This document shows, in pieces, positions 1 to 7,936 of a stretch of DNA of 22,747 bases; position 1 is the stretch's first letter; every line of letters begins with the position of its first letter. Origin of the DNA: an uncultured Clostridia bacterium (GTDB lineage: Bacteria > Bacillota > Clostridia > Christensenellales > Aristaeellaceae); NCBI GenBank assembly GCA_946409855.1, contig CAMJXZ010000011.1:1-22747 (forward strand), written 5' to 3'. A program made the position numbers and the translations under genes. The notes below the pieces were generated by a model. It saw nothing but the letters and a program-made list of their open reading frames with translations, was not told where the DNA came from and made no database searches.

Positions 1-1446
1 AAATACGTGTGGCGGCTGTGCCTGCTGGACCGGACCTGCCGCATCCTGCTGGAACGCGGGACCCCCATCCGGGTGCCGGTGCCGCTCCCGGACGGAAGGA
101 TTCTGTACCTGTCGGAAAGCTCCTTTTGCCTGCTGCCCGGGGAGGGCGGGGAGCCTGTGCCGCTTTCCGCGCCTTTTTCCCCCGCCGGTTTCCGGCCGGT
201 GCTGTCTTTGGACGGGCGGTACGCGCTGGCGGCGGGGCACCGGGGCGGGATGGAACTCCGCGTCTGCCGGCTGTGGCTGGACGGGGAGGAGCACCCGGAG
301 GATCGGGAGGAAAACGCGCCCGCGGGCCTCTCGGACGGGCTGTACATGGACCTGTCCCCGGACAAAAGGACGCTCATCGCCCCGGGCGCCGGGGCGGACA
401 GTTATCTGGTCTGCGCCACGAACGGCCATGTGCCGGGGCTCTGGCGGCTGACGGTCCGCGATCACCGGCTGCGCTATGAACAGATCCCCGTGCCCGGCCC
501 CGTCACGGAAGCGGGCGGGGAGACGGAGAACGGTTTACTGCTGCTGGCCGGGCCGGAGACCTGCCCGCCGGAGCCCGTGCTTTTAGCCGGCGGGGCTTTC
601 CGGCCCCTGACGGCTTCCCACAACCAATGGCTTTCGGACGCGGAAACGGCGGCGCCCGTCCTGCTCCGTGCCCCGTCCCTGGACGGCCGGGCGGAGCTGA
701 GCGCCTGGCTTCTGCGCCCGACGAGCCCGGCGGAAAAGGTGCCCCTGCTGGTCTGGGTGCACGGCGGCCCCTCCGGCTGCTGGACCAACGGGTTCAATCT
801 GGAAGTGCAGGCAGCGGTCAGCCTGGGCTTCGCGGTGCTCCTGCCCAACCCGCGGGGCTCCACCGGCCGGGGGGACGGATACGCCGACCCGGCCCACGCC
901 TTTGACGGCGGCGCCGCGCAGGACATCCTGATGCTTTTGGATGCTGCGCTCCGGGCATACCCTTGTCTGGACGGGGACCGCGCCGGGGTGCTGGGCGGCA
1001 GCTACGGCGGCTTCATGGCGGCCTTCCTGGCCGGCCATACCGCCCGCTTCCGGGCGGCGGCGGTGATCAAAGGGGTCACCAACTGGCTGTTCATCCATTT
1101 CAACTCTTCCCAGGGCGGCCAGCCGATCCTGGAGGAATACCGCGATTTTCAGGATTTCCAGGTGGATACCCTGCGGAATTCCCCGGTCTTTTCCGCCGGG
1201 CAGGTGCGCATTCCCGTCCTGGTGATCCACGGCGAAAAGGACCAGCAGGTGCCGGTGGAAAACGCGCACCAGTACTATACCGCCCTCAAGGACTGCCATC
1301 CCGGCCTGCCCGTCCGGCTTATGCTGCTGCCGGACTGCTGCCACGCCATCAGCCGGGACAGACTGTCCGATTACCTGACCGCGCAGAAGGAAACGCTTTC
1401 CTGGATGGTCCGGTACGTGCGGGACGGGGAGCCGCGCAAGAGGTGA
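1..1446 (+). CDS. S9 family serine peptidase (prolyl oligopeptidase/acylaminoacyl peptidase type), 5' truncated
   Basis: The reading frame is open to the left edge, so the gene begins outside the window; 481 residues are visible against roughly 600-660 for complete S9 proteins. The C-terminal half is an alpha/beta-hydrolase peptidase domain: HGGPSG (oxyanion region, about nt 760), PNPRGSTG, the nucleophile motif GGSYGGF with Ser at nt 1000, Asp in HGEKDQQVP at nt 1240, and His in CCHAIS at nt 1342. The N-terminal part is the remainder of a beta-propeller that normally restricts entry to small peptides. The family cleaves short peptides, often after proline or behind an acylated N-terminus. 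It is the first visible gene of the operon; the next gene starts 3 nt after its stop and its ribosome site lies inside this gene's end. Substrate specificity cannot be read from the sequence. Confidence 0.9.
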   Translation, partial: KYVWRLCLLDRTCRILLERGTPIRVPVPLPDGRILYLSESSFCLLPGEGGEPVPLSAPFSPAGFRPVLSLDGRYALAAGHRGGMELRVCRLWLDGEEHPEDREENAPAGLSDGLYMDLSPDKRTLIAPGAGADSYLVCATNGHVPGLWRLTVRDHRLRYEQIPVPGPVTEAGGETENGLLLLAGPETCPPEPVLLAGGAFRPLTASHNQWLSDAETAAPVLLRAPSLDGRAELSAWLLRPTSPAEKVPLLVWVHGGPSGCWTNGFNLEVQAAVSLGFAVLLPNPRGSTGRGDGYADPAHAFDGGAAQDILMLLDAALRAYPCLDGDRAGVLGGSYGGFMAAFLAGHTARFRAAAVIKGVTNWLFIHFNSSQGGQPILEEYRDFQDFQVDTLRNSPVFSAGQVRIPVLVIHGEKDQQVPVENAHQYYTALKDCHPGLPVRLMLLPDCCHAISRDRLSDYLTAQKETLSWMVRYVRDGEPRKR

Positions 1447-1449
1447 AAT

Positions 1450-3105
1450 ATGCGCTTTGATCATTACGCCCTGTATGATGAGATCACGGAACAGCTCCGG
1501 GCCTGGACCCGGAAGTTCCCGGGCATGTGCCGGCTTTCCTCCATCGGGAAAACCCGGGAGGGCCGGGACATTCACCTGCTGACCGTGACGGCCGGGGGCG
1601 ACCCCGCGGAAAAGCCCGGCCTGCTGGTGGACGGCAACCTCCATTCCGGGGAGGTGGCTTCCTCCATGGCGGTGATGTACATCCTGGACAGGTGGCTGTC
1701 CGCCTATAAAAGGGACCCGGAAATCACCCGGATGCTCCGGGAAAACACGGTCTACGCCATCCCGCGCATCAACGCGGACGCCGCCGAGGTATACCTGACG
1801 ACGCCCAGGACGCTGCGGGGCTCCACCGAGCCCTATTATCCGGAGGAAAGTGGCCTGCAGCCTCAGGACCTGGACGGGGACGGGGAGATCCGGCAGATGC
1901 TGGTCCGGAACGACGCCGGCCAGTGGAAAAAATGCCCGGACCATGAGAACATCCTCCTGCCCAGAAAGCCGGAGGAGACCGGCGGGACCTGGTATACCCT
2001 GCTTCCGGAGGGCCTGTTTTCGGGAGACGAGGCCGCCCGGAAGGAACTGCGGGCCGCCCGTCCCCGGGAGGATCTGGACCCGAACCGCCAGTTCCCCTTC
2101 GCCTGGAAGAAGGACTACCCGGACCCCGACCGGCCCACCAGCGGCCCGGAACCCCTGCATGACGCGGAGGTCAGAGCGCTGTACGATTTCGTGATGAGCC
2201 GGCCCAACATCGCGGCCCACATGAATTTCCATACCTACGGCGGGCTGCACATTTCCCCGGCGGTCTTCTGCCCGGACGAAAAGACGGACCCGGACGACGC
2301 GAAGACCATGCTGCGGCTGGGCCGTTCCATGCGGGCGGCCACCGGCTACCGTTCGGAGGGCATCTTCCCGCCGGACGCCGAAGACATCGCCCCCGGGAGC
2401 TATACCACCTGGGCCTACTACGAGCGGGGCATCATGTCCTTTGTGACGGAGCTTTGGGATTTCCATTTCCAGGCGGACCCGGACCGGCCGGAAAACTGGA
2501 GCATGTTCTTCTCGGAATCCGACGAACAGACCCTGCGGGAAGCGGAAACGGCCCAGGCCTGGGATGCCCGGGTCAACGGGGGCCGGGGCTTCGTTCCCTT
2601 CCGCCCCTTTGTTCACCCGCAGCTTGGGCAGGTGGAGCTGGGCGGCTGGGCGGAAAAGTTCTGCCGGCAGAACCCGCCGCCGCACCTGCTGGAAGGCGTC
2701 TGCGAAAAAGCATTTTCCGCCGTCATGGTGCTGGTCCGGGCGATGCCCCGCCTTCGTCTGTCTCCGCTGTTTATCCATCCGGCCGGCCCGGATACGTTCG
2801 AGCTGTGCGTCATGATGTCCGAAACCGGCCTGCTGCCCACGGGCGGTACGGAGAACGCGGAGAAAAAGGGCCTGGCAGACGGGCTGACTGTGACGGTCCG
2901 CGGCGCGGAGGCCGTGGGAGACTATCCCCGGAAACTGGCGCCGATGCACGGCTTTGCCATCCAGGTTTTCCATGTGACCGTTCAGGGAAAGCCCGGGGAC
3001 GAGGTGACCGTCACGGTTTCCGGTGTCCGCTGCGGGCGGAAGGAAGCCCGCTTCGTGCTGCCCAAGGCTGACCCTTCTGATGTATCCGGGGAGGTACGCC
3101 CATGA
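1450..3105 (+). CDS. M14 family zinc carboxypeptidase, cytosolic
   Basis: This 551-residue protein has the M14 metal and substrate signature: His65 and Glu68 in LHSGE, Asn212-Arg213 in DPNRQFPF (carboxylate binding), His261 in MNFHTYGG as third zinc ligand, and Glu334 in VTELWDF as the catalytic general base. The family removes C-terminal residues from peptides, or cleaves gamma-D-Glu-type bonds in some branches. The stretch between Glu68 and His261 is 192 residues, longer than in classical carboxypeptidase A, and contains an acidic DLDGDGEI loop (residues 140-147) that resembles a calcium-binding loop. About 180 residues follow the catalytic Glu and may form an accessory beta domain. There is no signal peptide. 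The ATG at 1450 is preceded by AAGAGGTGA overlapping the stop of the upstream gene. It overlaps the next gene by 4 nt. Confidence 0.9.
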   Translation: MRFDHYALYDEITEQLRAWTRKFPGMCRLSSIGKTREGRDIHLLTVTAGGDPAEKPGLLVDGNLHSGEVASSMAVMYILDRWLSAYKRDPEITRMLRENTVYAIPRINADAAEVYLTTPRTLRGSTEPYYPEESGLQPQDLDGDGEIRQMLVRNDAGQWKKCPDHENILLPRKPEETGGTWYTLLPEGLFSGDEAARKELRAARPREDLDPNRQFPFAWKKDYPDPDRPTSGPEPLHDAEVRALYDFVMSRPNIAAHMNFHTYGGLHISPAVFCPDEKTDPDDAKTMLRLGRSMRAATGYRSEGIFPPDAEDIAPGSYTTWAYYERGIMSFVTELWDFHFQADPDRPENWSMFFSESDEQTLREAETAQAWDARVNGGRGFVPFRPFVHPQLGQVELGGWAEKFCRQNPPPHLLEGVCEKAFSAVMVLVRAMPRLRLSPLFIHPAGPDTFELCVMMSETGLLPTGGTENAEKKGLADGLTVTVRGAEAVGDYPRKLAPMHGFAIQVFHVTVQGKPGDEVTVTVSGVRCGRKEARFVLPKADPSDVSGEVRP

Positions 3106-4490
3106 GTGATGTCCATCTGCCGGAACCTTTCAGCCTGGAAGAGTTTGCCCCCGTTTCCGCGGAAAGGGAGCATATCCTCTTTCTGAACGGGCGGGAGGTT
3201 CCCTTCGTGTCCGTCGCGGAGGACTTTGTTTTCCGTTCGCCGGACGGCGCCCCCGAGGCGTCCCTGTTCGCCTTTTCCTACCTGGCGCGGACGGGGGAAA
3301 AAGACCGTCCCGTCATGTTCCTGTGGAACGGTGGGCCCGGCTCCGCCACCTCCGCCCTGCACCTGGAGTGCTTCGGCCCCTGGCTGATCCAAAGGGATGA
3401 GGCGGGAAGGCCCGTGTACGGCCTTTCTGACAACGCGGACTGCCTGTTGGACGTGTGCGACCTGGTCTTTGTGGACCCGGCCGGGGTGGGGCTTTCCCGG
3501 GTGCTCCGGCCGGACAAGCGGCAGAAGTATTATTCCGTCGACGGGGATGCCCGGAGCACCGCCTTCCTGATCATCGAATGGCTGCGCCGGCACGGCCGCT
3601 GGAACAGCCCGGTGTATCTGACCGGGGAAAGCTACGGCACCGTCCGGCTGTGCCGGGTCGTCGCGGAGCTGGGCAGAAGCCCCTATTCGGAAAGCAGGCT
3701 GGTGCCGGGGATCCCGGTCCGGGGGGCGGTGCTGATCGGCTGGGCGGCGGGGGACAGCGGGCAGGAAAAGATCCTCTCCATGATGCCCGCGATGGCGGCG
3801 ACCCGGTGGTATCATCTTACGGAAAAGCCCTGCCCGCAGGACGCGTTTGTCCGGGCGGCCTGCGCGTTCGCGAAGGAAACCCTTGCCCCCGCGCTATCGC
3901 AGGGAGAGGCGCTTTCCGGGCAGACGCTCCGGGCCTGCGCGGCGGAACTGGAAAAATACACCGGCCTTTCCGCCGGGTACTATGCGGAAAACGGGCTCCG
4001 GCTGGCCGCCGAGGACGATTTTAGGACCGGGTCCCTGCCCGGCTATACGCTGGACCTATACGACGCCCGGCTCAAAACCCCGGCGGGCGAGCCTTACCGG
4101 CTGCTGGGCGGGGACAACGTGCCGCTGCTGGTGATGAACGGGCTGCTGCTGCCCCGCCTGGGCGTCGACACGGCCCGGGTCTACTATACCGGGAACCTGA
4201 ACGTCCACGCCCTGTTCCGGATGGAAACGGAGGACGTGGGGGAATACCGGCGCACCCATATGGAATGTCTTAAGGACGGGCTTTCGCGGACGCCGTCCAT
4301 GAAGGCGCTTTTCGCCAGCGGGCTGTACGACCTGTGCACCCACGCCGGCAATACCCGGGCCGTGGTGGAACAGGCCGGCCTGCCGGAAGAACGGGTCACG
4401 GTCCGGGAGTACCCGGGCGGCCACGGCGTGTATTCGTCGGAGGAAGGGAAAAAGGCCTTTCTTTCGGACGTGCGGTCGCTGCTGGGATAA
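3102..4490 (+). CDS. S10-type serine carboxypeptidase, cytosolic
   Basis: This 462-residue protein carries the serine carboxypeptidase landmarks in order: WNGGPGSAT (oxyanion loop, about residue 77), FVDPAGVGLSR, GESYGT with the nucleophile Ser177, GLYDLCT with Asp410, and GGHGVY with His441. The S10 family releases C-terminal amino acids, classically at acidic pH in vacuoles or outside the cell. This protein shows no signal peptide or membrane segment, so a cytosolic role is inferred. It starts with an ATGA overlap on the M14 gene stop and has GGGGAGG seven bases upstream. The direct pairing with an M14 carboxypeptidase suggests sequential C-terminal trimming of the same peptides. An acyltransferase role, known for some plant S10 relatives, cannot be excluded. 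Confidence 0.85.
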   Translation: MSDVHLPEPFSLEEFAPVSAEREHILFLNGREVPFVSVAEDFVFRSPDGAPEASLFAFSYLARTGEKDRPVMFLWNGGPGSATSALHLECFGPWLIQRDEAGRPVYGLSDNADCLLDVCDLVFVDPAGVGLSRVLRPDKRQKYYSVDGDARSTAFLIIEWLRRHGRWNSPVYLTGESYGTVRLCRVVAELGRSPYSESRLVPGIPVRGAVLIGWAAGDSGQEKILSMMPAMAATRWYHLTEKPCPQDAFVRAACAFAKETLAPALSQGEALSGQTLRACAAELEKYTGLSAGYYAENGLRLAAEDDFRTGSLPGYTLDLYDARLKTPAGEPYRLLGGDNVPLLVMNGLLLPRLGVDTARVYYTGNLNVHALFRMETEDVGEYRRTHMECLKDGLSRTPSMKALFASGLYDLCTHAGNTRAVVEQAGLPEERVTVREYPGGHGVYSSEEGKKAFLSDVRSLLG

Positions 4491-4517
4491 TCAATCAGAA
4501 CGCGGAGGAACAAAAGG

Positions 4518-5756
4518 ATGGATCATACAATCGTGCTCCTGGGGCGGGTCATCGACGCCGTCGGGGAGGAAGCGGTGGAAAACGGGATGGTGGTCGTCCG
4601 GGGCGAAACCATCGGATACGCCGGGCCGTATGACGAAGCGCTGATCCCGGAGGGCGCGGAAAGGCTGACCTGCGAAGACGCGACGATTATGCCCGGCATG
4701 ATCGACGCTCACATCCACCTGACCGGCGCGGAAAGCGTGCACCGAAGCGGGGACACCCCCTACGACCTGCTGCTGACCAGCGTCCGGGACCTTGGCGACC
4801 TGGTGGACGCCGGGGTGACCGGGGTCAGGGACATGAGCGCCTTCGGCAGGGTTCTTCGGGACGCTGTCCGGAAAGGGAACATCCGGGGGCCCCGGATCAT
4901 GGCGGGCAGCCGGGTGCTGAGCATATCCTCCGGCCACTGCGACTCTGACCCGTTCCGCCCCGTCGATCAGTGCAACGAAGAGGACCTGACGGGCTTTATG
5001 ATGGACGGGCCGGAGGCATGCTACAAAGGGGTCCGCCGGCAGTTCCGGGAAGGGGCGGAGTTCATCAAGATCTGCGCCACGGGCGGCGTTTCTTCAGCGG
5101 TGGACGATTACAACGACCAGGAGTTTTCCGAAGAGGAGCTCCGGGTGATCATCGGGGAAGCCCACCGGCACAATACCTATGTGACCGCCCACTGCACCGG
5201 GACGTCTGGCACCAAGGCAGCCCTGAAGGCCGGGATCGACGGCGTGGAGCACGGGGTGATGCTGGACGAGGAATGCTGTGAGATCATGCGGGAAAACCAT
5301 GTGCCGCTGGTCACGACCCTGAGCGTCTCGCTGGGACTGGCCGATATGAAGAACCTCCCGGCTCACATGATGCGAAAGGCGCAGGGCGTCCGGGAGCACG
5401 CGATGCATTCCTTCCGCCTGGCCCGGCAGTACGGGCTCACGGTGGCCCTGGGGACGGACTATTCCAACAGCGAGAACACCCCCTTCCGCCACATCGGCCA
5501 GGAGTTTTACAGCCTGACCCGCTGCGGCTATACCCCGATGGAAGCCATCAGGGCCGGCACGGCCAACGGCGCGAAGCTGATGAAACGGGAAAAGGAGCTG
5601 GGCACCCTGGAAGCCGGCAAGCTGGCGGACCTGCTGCTGGTAAAGGGGGACCCGCTGCGGGACATCCGGGTGCTCTCGGACGCGGAGAACGTCCAGCTGG
5701 TGCTGATCGGCGGGCAGGTGCTCAAACGCGGCCCGGAGGTGCGCCATGTCCTATGA
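4518..5756 (+). CDS. Metal-dependent amidohydrolase, imidazolonepropionase/Xaa-Pro dipeptidase-like
   Basis: This 412-residue protein shows the full binuclear amidohydrolase (PF01979) signature: His65 and His67 in DAHIHL, Lys184 in FIKICATGG (the usual carboxylated lysine), His225 in TAHCTG, His245 in VEHGV and Asp314 in LGTDYS. The end contains the family's ELGTLEAGKLADLLL motif. Close relatives in this branch hydrolyse dipeptides such as Xaa-Pro, or cyclic amides. In a peptidase operon a dipeptidase role is the natural inference. A GGAGG site lies about 10 nt before the ATG, after a 27-nt spacer. Its last 11 nt overlap the start of the next gene, which suggests coupled translation. The exact substrate is not determined by these residues. 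Confidence 0.85.
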   Translation: MDHTIVLLGRVIDAVGEEAVENGMVVVRGETIGYAGPYDEALIPEGAERLTCEDATIMPGMIDAHIHLTGAESVHRSGDTPYDLLLTSVRDLGDLVDAGVTGVRDMSAFGRVLRDAVRKGNIRGPRIMAGSRVLSISSGHCDSDPFRPVDQCNEEDLTGFMMDGPEACYKGVRRQFREGAEFIKICATGGVSSAVDDYNDQEFSEEELRVIIGEAHRHNTYVTAHCTGTSGTKAALKAGIDGVEHGVMLDEECCEIMRENHVPLVTTLSVSLGLADMKNLPAHMMRKAQGVREHAMHSFRLARQYGLTVALGTDYSNSENTPFRHIGQEFYSLTRCGYTPMEAIRAGTANGAKLMKREKELGTLEAGKLADLLLVKGDPLRDIRVLSDAENVQLVLIGGQVLKRGPEVRHVL

Positions 5757-6918
5757 TTTTGAGACCGTCGTCCGGCGGGGGCCGGAAAACCTCAAGCAGG
5801 CGTTTACGCCCAGGGAGGTGCTGCAGGCCGGCCTGGTCAGCTTCGACGGGGCCGAGCCGGACTATCCGACCGCCCCGGTGATCCGGGAAGCGGTGGCCCG
5901 CCTGGCGGAAAACGGCCTGTTCGGCTTCACCCTGGCGGATGACTCCTACCGGGAGGCGGTGCGCTGGTGGATGGAAAACAGCCGGGGCGTCCGCATCGAT
6001 CCCGAATGGATCGTGCCGACGCTGGGCACCATCCACGCCCTTTCCTCGGCGATCCGGCTGCTGGTGCACGAGGGGGAGCAGATGCTGGTGATGCCTCCCG
6101 TCTACAACCGCTTTCAGCAGGCGGCGGACCGCCTGGGCAGGAAAACGGTATTCTGCCCCCTGATCGAAGAGGATACGCGCTACCGGATGGACCTTGACCG
6201 GCTGGAGGACATCCTGCGCGCGAACCCGGTCCGTCTGATCGTGCTGTGCAACCCCCACAACCCCATCGGCCAAATCTGGCGGGAGGAAGAGCTGCGCGGG
6301 CTGTTGGAGCTGGCCGTCCGGTACGACGCGCGGATTTTTTCGGATGAGATTTTCGCCGACAACTGCTATCAGGGCCTGCGCTGCCCGAGCCTTTTGTCCC
6401 TGCCGCAGGCGGGGGACCGGGTGCTGGTATCCACGTCCCTGGGGAAGGCCTTCGGGCTGACGGGGCTCAACCACGCCAACGTCCTCATCCCGGACGAAGC
6501 GCTCCGCAGGGACTTTGAGGACCGGCGGACCCGGGACCACTACGGCAGCATGGATCCGGCTGCCTACGCCTGCGTGAAGGCCGGCTACAGCCCGGAAGGG
6601 CTGGACTGGGTGCGGGCGTCCAACCGGGTGTGCGAAGAGAACATCCGCCTGGTCCGGCAGGCCCTGGGCAGGTTCGCGCCCTCCGCCCGCGTCTTTGGGG
6701 GTGAAGGCGCTTATGTGCTCTGGGTGGATATGAGGAGCAGCTTCCCGGACGAGGAAACCATGCTGGATTTCCTGGTACACCGGGCGCTGTTCCATGTGGA
6801 CGGCGGCAGCGCCTACGGCGGGCCCGGCTGGTTCCGCATGTGCGTCGCCTCCCCGGCCCATTGCGTCCGGCAGGCGCTGGAAAGGCTGGAAAACGCCTGG
6901 AAGCACAGGACGAGCTGA
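5746..6918 (+). CDS. MalY/PatB-like PLP-dependent aminotransferase or C-S lyase (fold type I)
   Basis: This 390-residue protein is a fold type I PLP enzyme. The Schiff-base lysine is Lys234 in STSLGKAFGL. PLP is also held by Asn172 in NPHNPIG and Asp200 in FSDEIFAD, and Arg364 in GWFRMCVAS should bind the substrate carboxylate. Motifs such as YDFETVVRRG at the start, ENGLFGFT, and PPVYNRF place it near MalY/PatB cystathionine beta-lyases. The N-terminal region, where those enzymes have a PMWVADMDF-like motif, is replaced by LQAGLVSFDG, so the substrate may differ. Such enzymes either transaminate or perform beta-elimination on cysteine conjugates, giving pyruvate, ammonia and a thiol. It starts inside the end of the amidohydrolase gene with GGAGGT upstream. 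Confidence 0.85.
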   Translation: MSYDFETVVRRGPENLKQAFTPREVLQAGLVSFDGAEPDYPTAPVIREAVARLAENGLFGFTLADDSYREAVRWWMENSRGVRIDPEWIVPTLGTIHALSSAIRLLVHEGEQMLVMPPVYNRFQQAADRLGRKTVFCPLIEEDTRYRMDLDRLEDILRANPVRLIVLCNPHNPIGQIWREEELRGLLELAVRYDARIFSDEIFADNCYQGLRCPSLLSLPQAGDRVLVSTSLGKAFGLTGLNHANVLIPDEALRRDFEDRRTRDHYGSMDPAAYACVKAGYSPEGLDWVRASNRVCEENIRLVRQALGRFAPSARVFGGEGAYVLWVDMRSSFPDEETMLDFLVHRALFHVDGGSAYGGPGWFRMCVASPAHCVRQALERLENAWKHRTS

Positions 6919-6978
6919 TCTGATCTTGCGAAGATGCGCATGGGTCAGGCGCAGATCCATATCGACAAGGACTTCTGA
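6919..6978 (+). other. In-frame short open stretch after the PLP enzyme stop, possible gene remnant
   Basis: After the TGA of the PLP enzyme the same frame stays open for 19 codons, reading SDLAKMRMGQAQIHIDKDF, and then stops just before the ribosome site of the next gene. An internal ATG at 6934 would give a 14-residue peptide. The AKMRMGQ part reminds me of the MGQ segment near the C-terminus of zinc alcohol dehydrogenases of the threonine/formaldehyde dehydrogenase type, so it may be a gene remnant. It could also be chance coding of a spacer. No ribosome site of note precedes 6934. Confidence 0.2.
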
Positions 6979-6994
6979 AAGGAGAATATCCCTC

Positions 6995-7936
6995 ATGCTG
7001 CTGGTGGAAGAACAACAGGTCAGAACCCTTCTGACCCCCGAAAAATGCCTTTCCGCGATGCGCGCCGCGCTGACGGACCTGGAACTGGGCAAATGCGCCA
7101 TGCCGGACCGGCTGATCTGCAGAATGCCCAACACGGCCGCTTTCGGCTTTATGCCGGCTTATACCGGGGCGTATTTCGGCGCCAAGGTCATCGCCGCCTA
7201 CGCGCCCAACATGGGCACGCGGTACCCTTCCCACATCGGCTACGTGATGCTGTTTGAAAGCGAGCACTGCACCGTCTGCGGCCTGATCGAGGCGGGCTCC
7301 ATCACCGAGGTCCGCACTGGCTGCGTTTCCGCCGCGGCGACGGACCTGCTGGCCCGCAAGGACGCCTCGTCTCTCTGCCTGATCGGGGCGGGGGCCCAGG
7401 CCCGCTCCCACCTGGCGGCCATCCGGCTGGTGCGGAAGCTGTCCGGCGTCCGGGTGTTCGACCTGAATCCTCCGGCGGCGGAGCGCTTCCGGGCGGAAGC
7501 GGAGGAAAAATACGGCCTGCCGGTGCAGGTATGCGGCAGCGTCCGGGAGGCGGCGGACGGAGCGGACATCATCTGCACCCTGACGCCTGCCAAAGAAGCC
7601 TACCTGACGCGGGACATGGTGTCGCCAGGCGCGCATGTGAACGCCGTGGGCACCTTCAGCCCCTCCACCCGGGAGGCCGCCTCCGACCTGGTGGCCGCGT
7701 CCCGCCTGTACTCGGATTACACGCCCGCCTGCAAAAAGGAAAGCGGGGAATACCTGATCCCCCTTTCGGAGGGGCTGATCGGCGCGGATCACATCATCGG
7801 CTCCGTCGGGGAGCTGCTGCTGGGCCGGGTGCCGGGCCGGCAGACGGACCGGGACATCACCCTCTTTGACGCCCTGGGCCTGGCCGTGGAGGACGTGGCC
7901 GCCGCGCGGCTGGTGTACGAGGAGGCGCGGAGATGA
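6995..7936 (+). CDS. Ornithine cyclodeaminase/mu-crystallin family NAD(P)-dependent reductase
   Basis: The gene encodes 313 residues from the ATG at 6995, chosen because GAAAGGAG lies ten bases upstream; the frame is open further left but overlaps the preceding gene. Family residues are Lys64 in GAKVIAAYAPN, Arg107 in EVRTGCVSAAA, the Rossmann motif GAGAQA (131-136), and the C-terminal FDALGLAVEDVAAA. True ornithine cyclodeaminases have an aspartate after VNAVG (GGDCPGKTE type). Here it reads VNAVGTFSPSTRE, so the activity is more likely that of a ketimine reductase, alanine dehydrogenase or pyrroline-2-carboxylate reductase. Together with the adjacent PLP enzyme it could process imine or keto products of amino acid breakdown. 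It overlaps the next gene by 4 nt. Confidence 0.85.
   Translation: MLLVEEQQVRTLLTPEKCLSAMRAALTDLELGKCAMPDRLICRMPNTAAFGFMPAYTGAYFGAKVIAAYAPNMGTRYPSHIGYVMLFESEHCTVCGLIEAGSITEVRTGCVSAAATDLLARKDASSLCLIGAGAQARSHLAAIRLVRKLSGVRVFDLNPPAAERFRAEAEEKYGLPVQVCGSVREAADGADIICTLTPAKEAYLTRDMVSPGAHVNAVGTFSPSTREAASDLVAASRLYSDYTPACKKESGEYLIPLSEGLIGADHIIGSVGELLLGRVPGRQTDRDITLFDALGLAVEDVAAARLVYEEARR

Noticed and set aside
583..2973. Long open frame of about 796 codons on the minus strand
   Set aside because: It mirrors the S9 and M14 genes, has no recognisable motifs, and is a by-product of GC-rich third codon positions on the plus strand.
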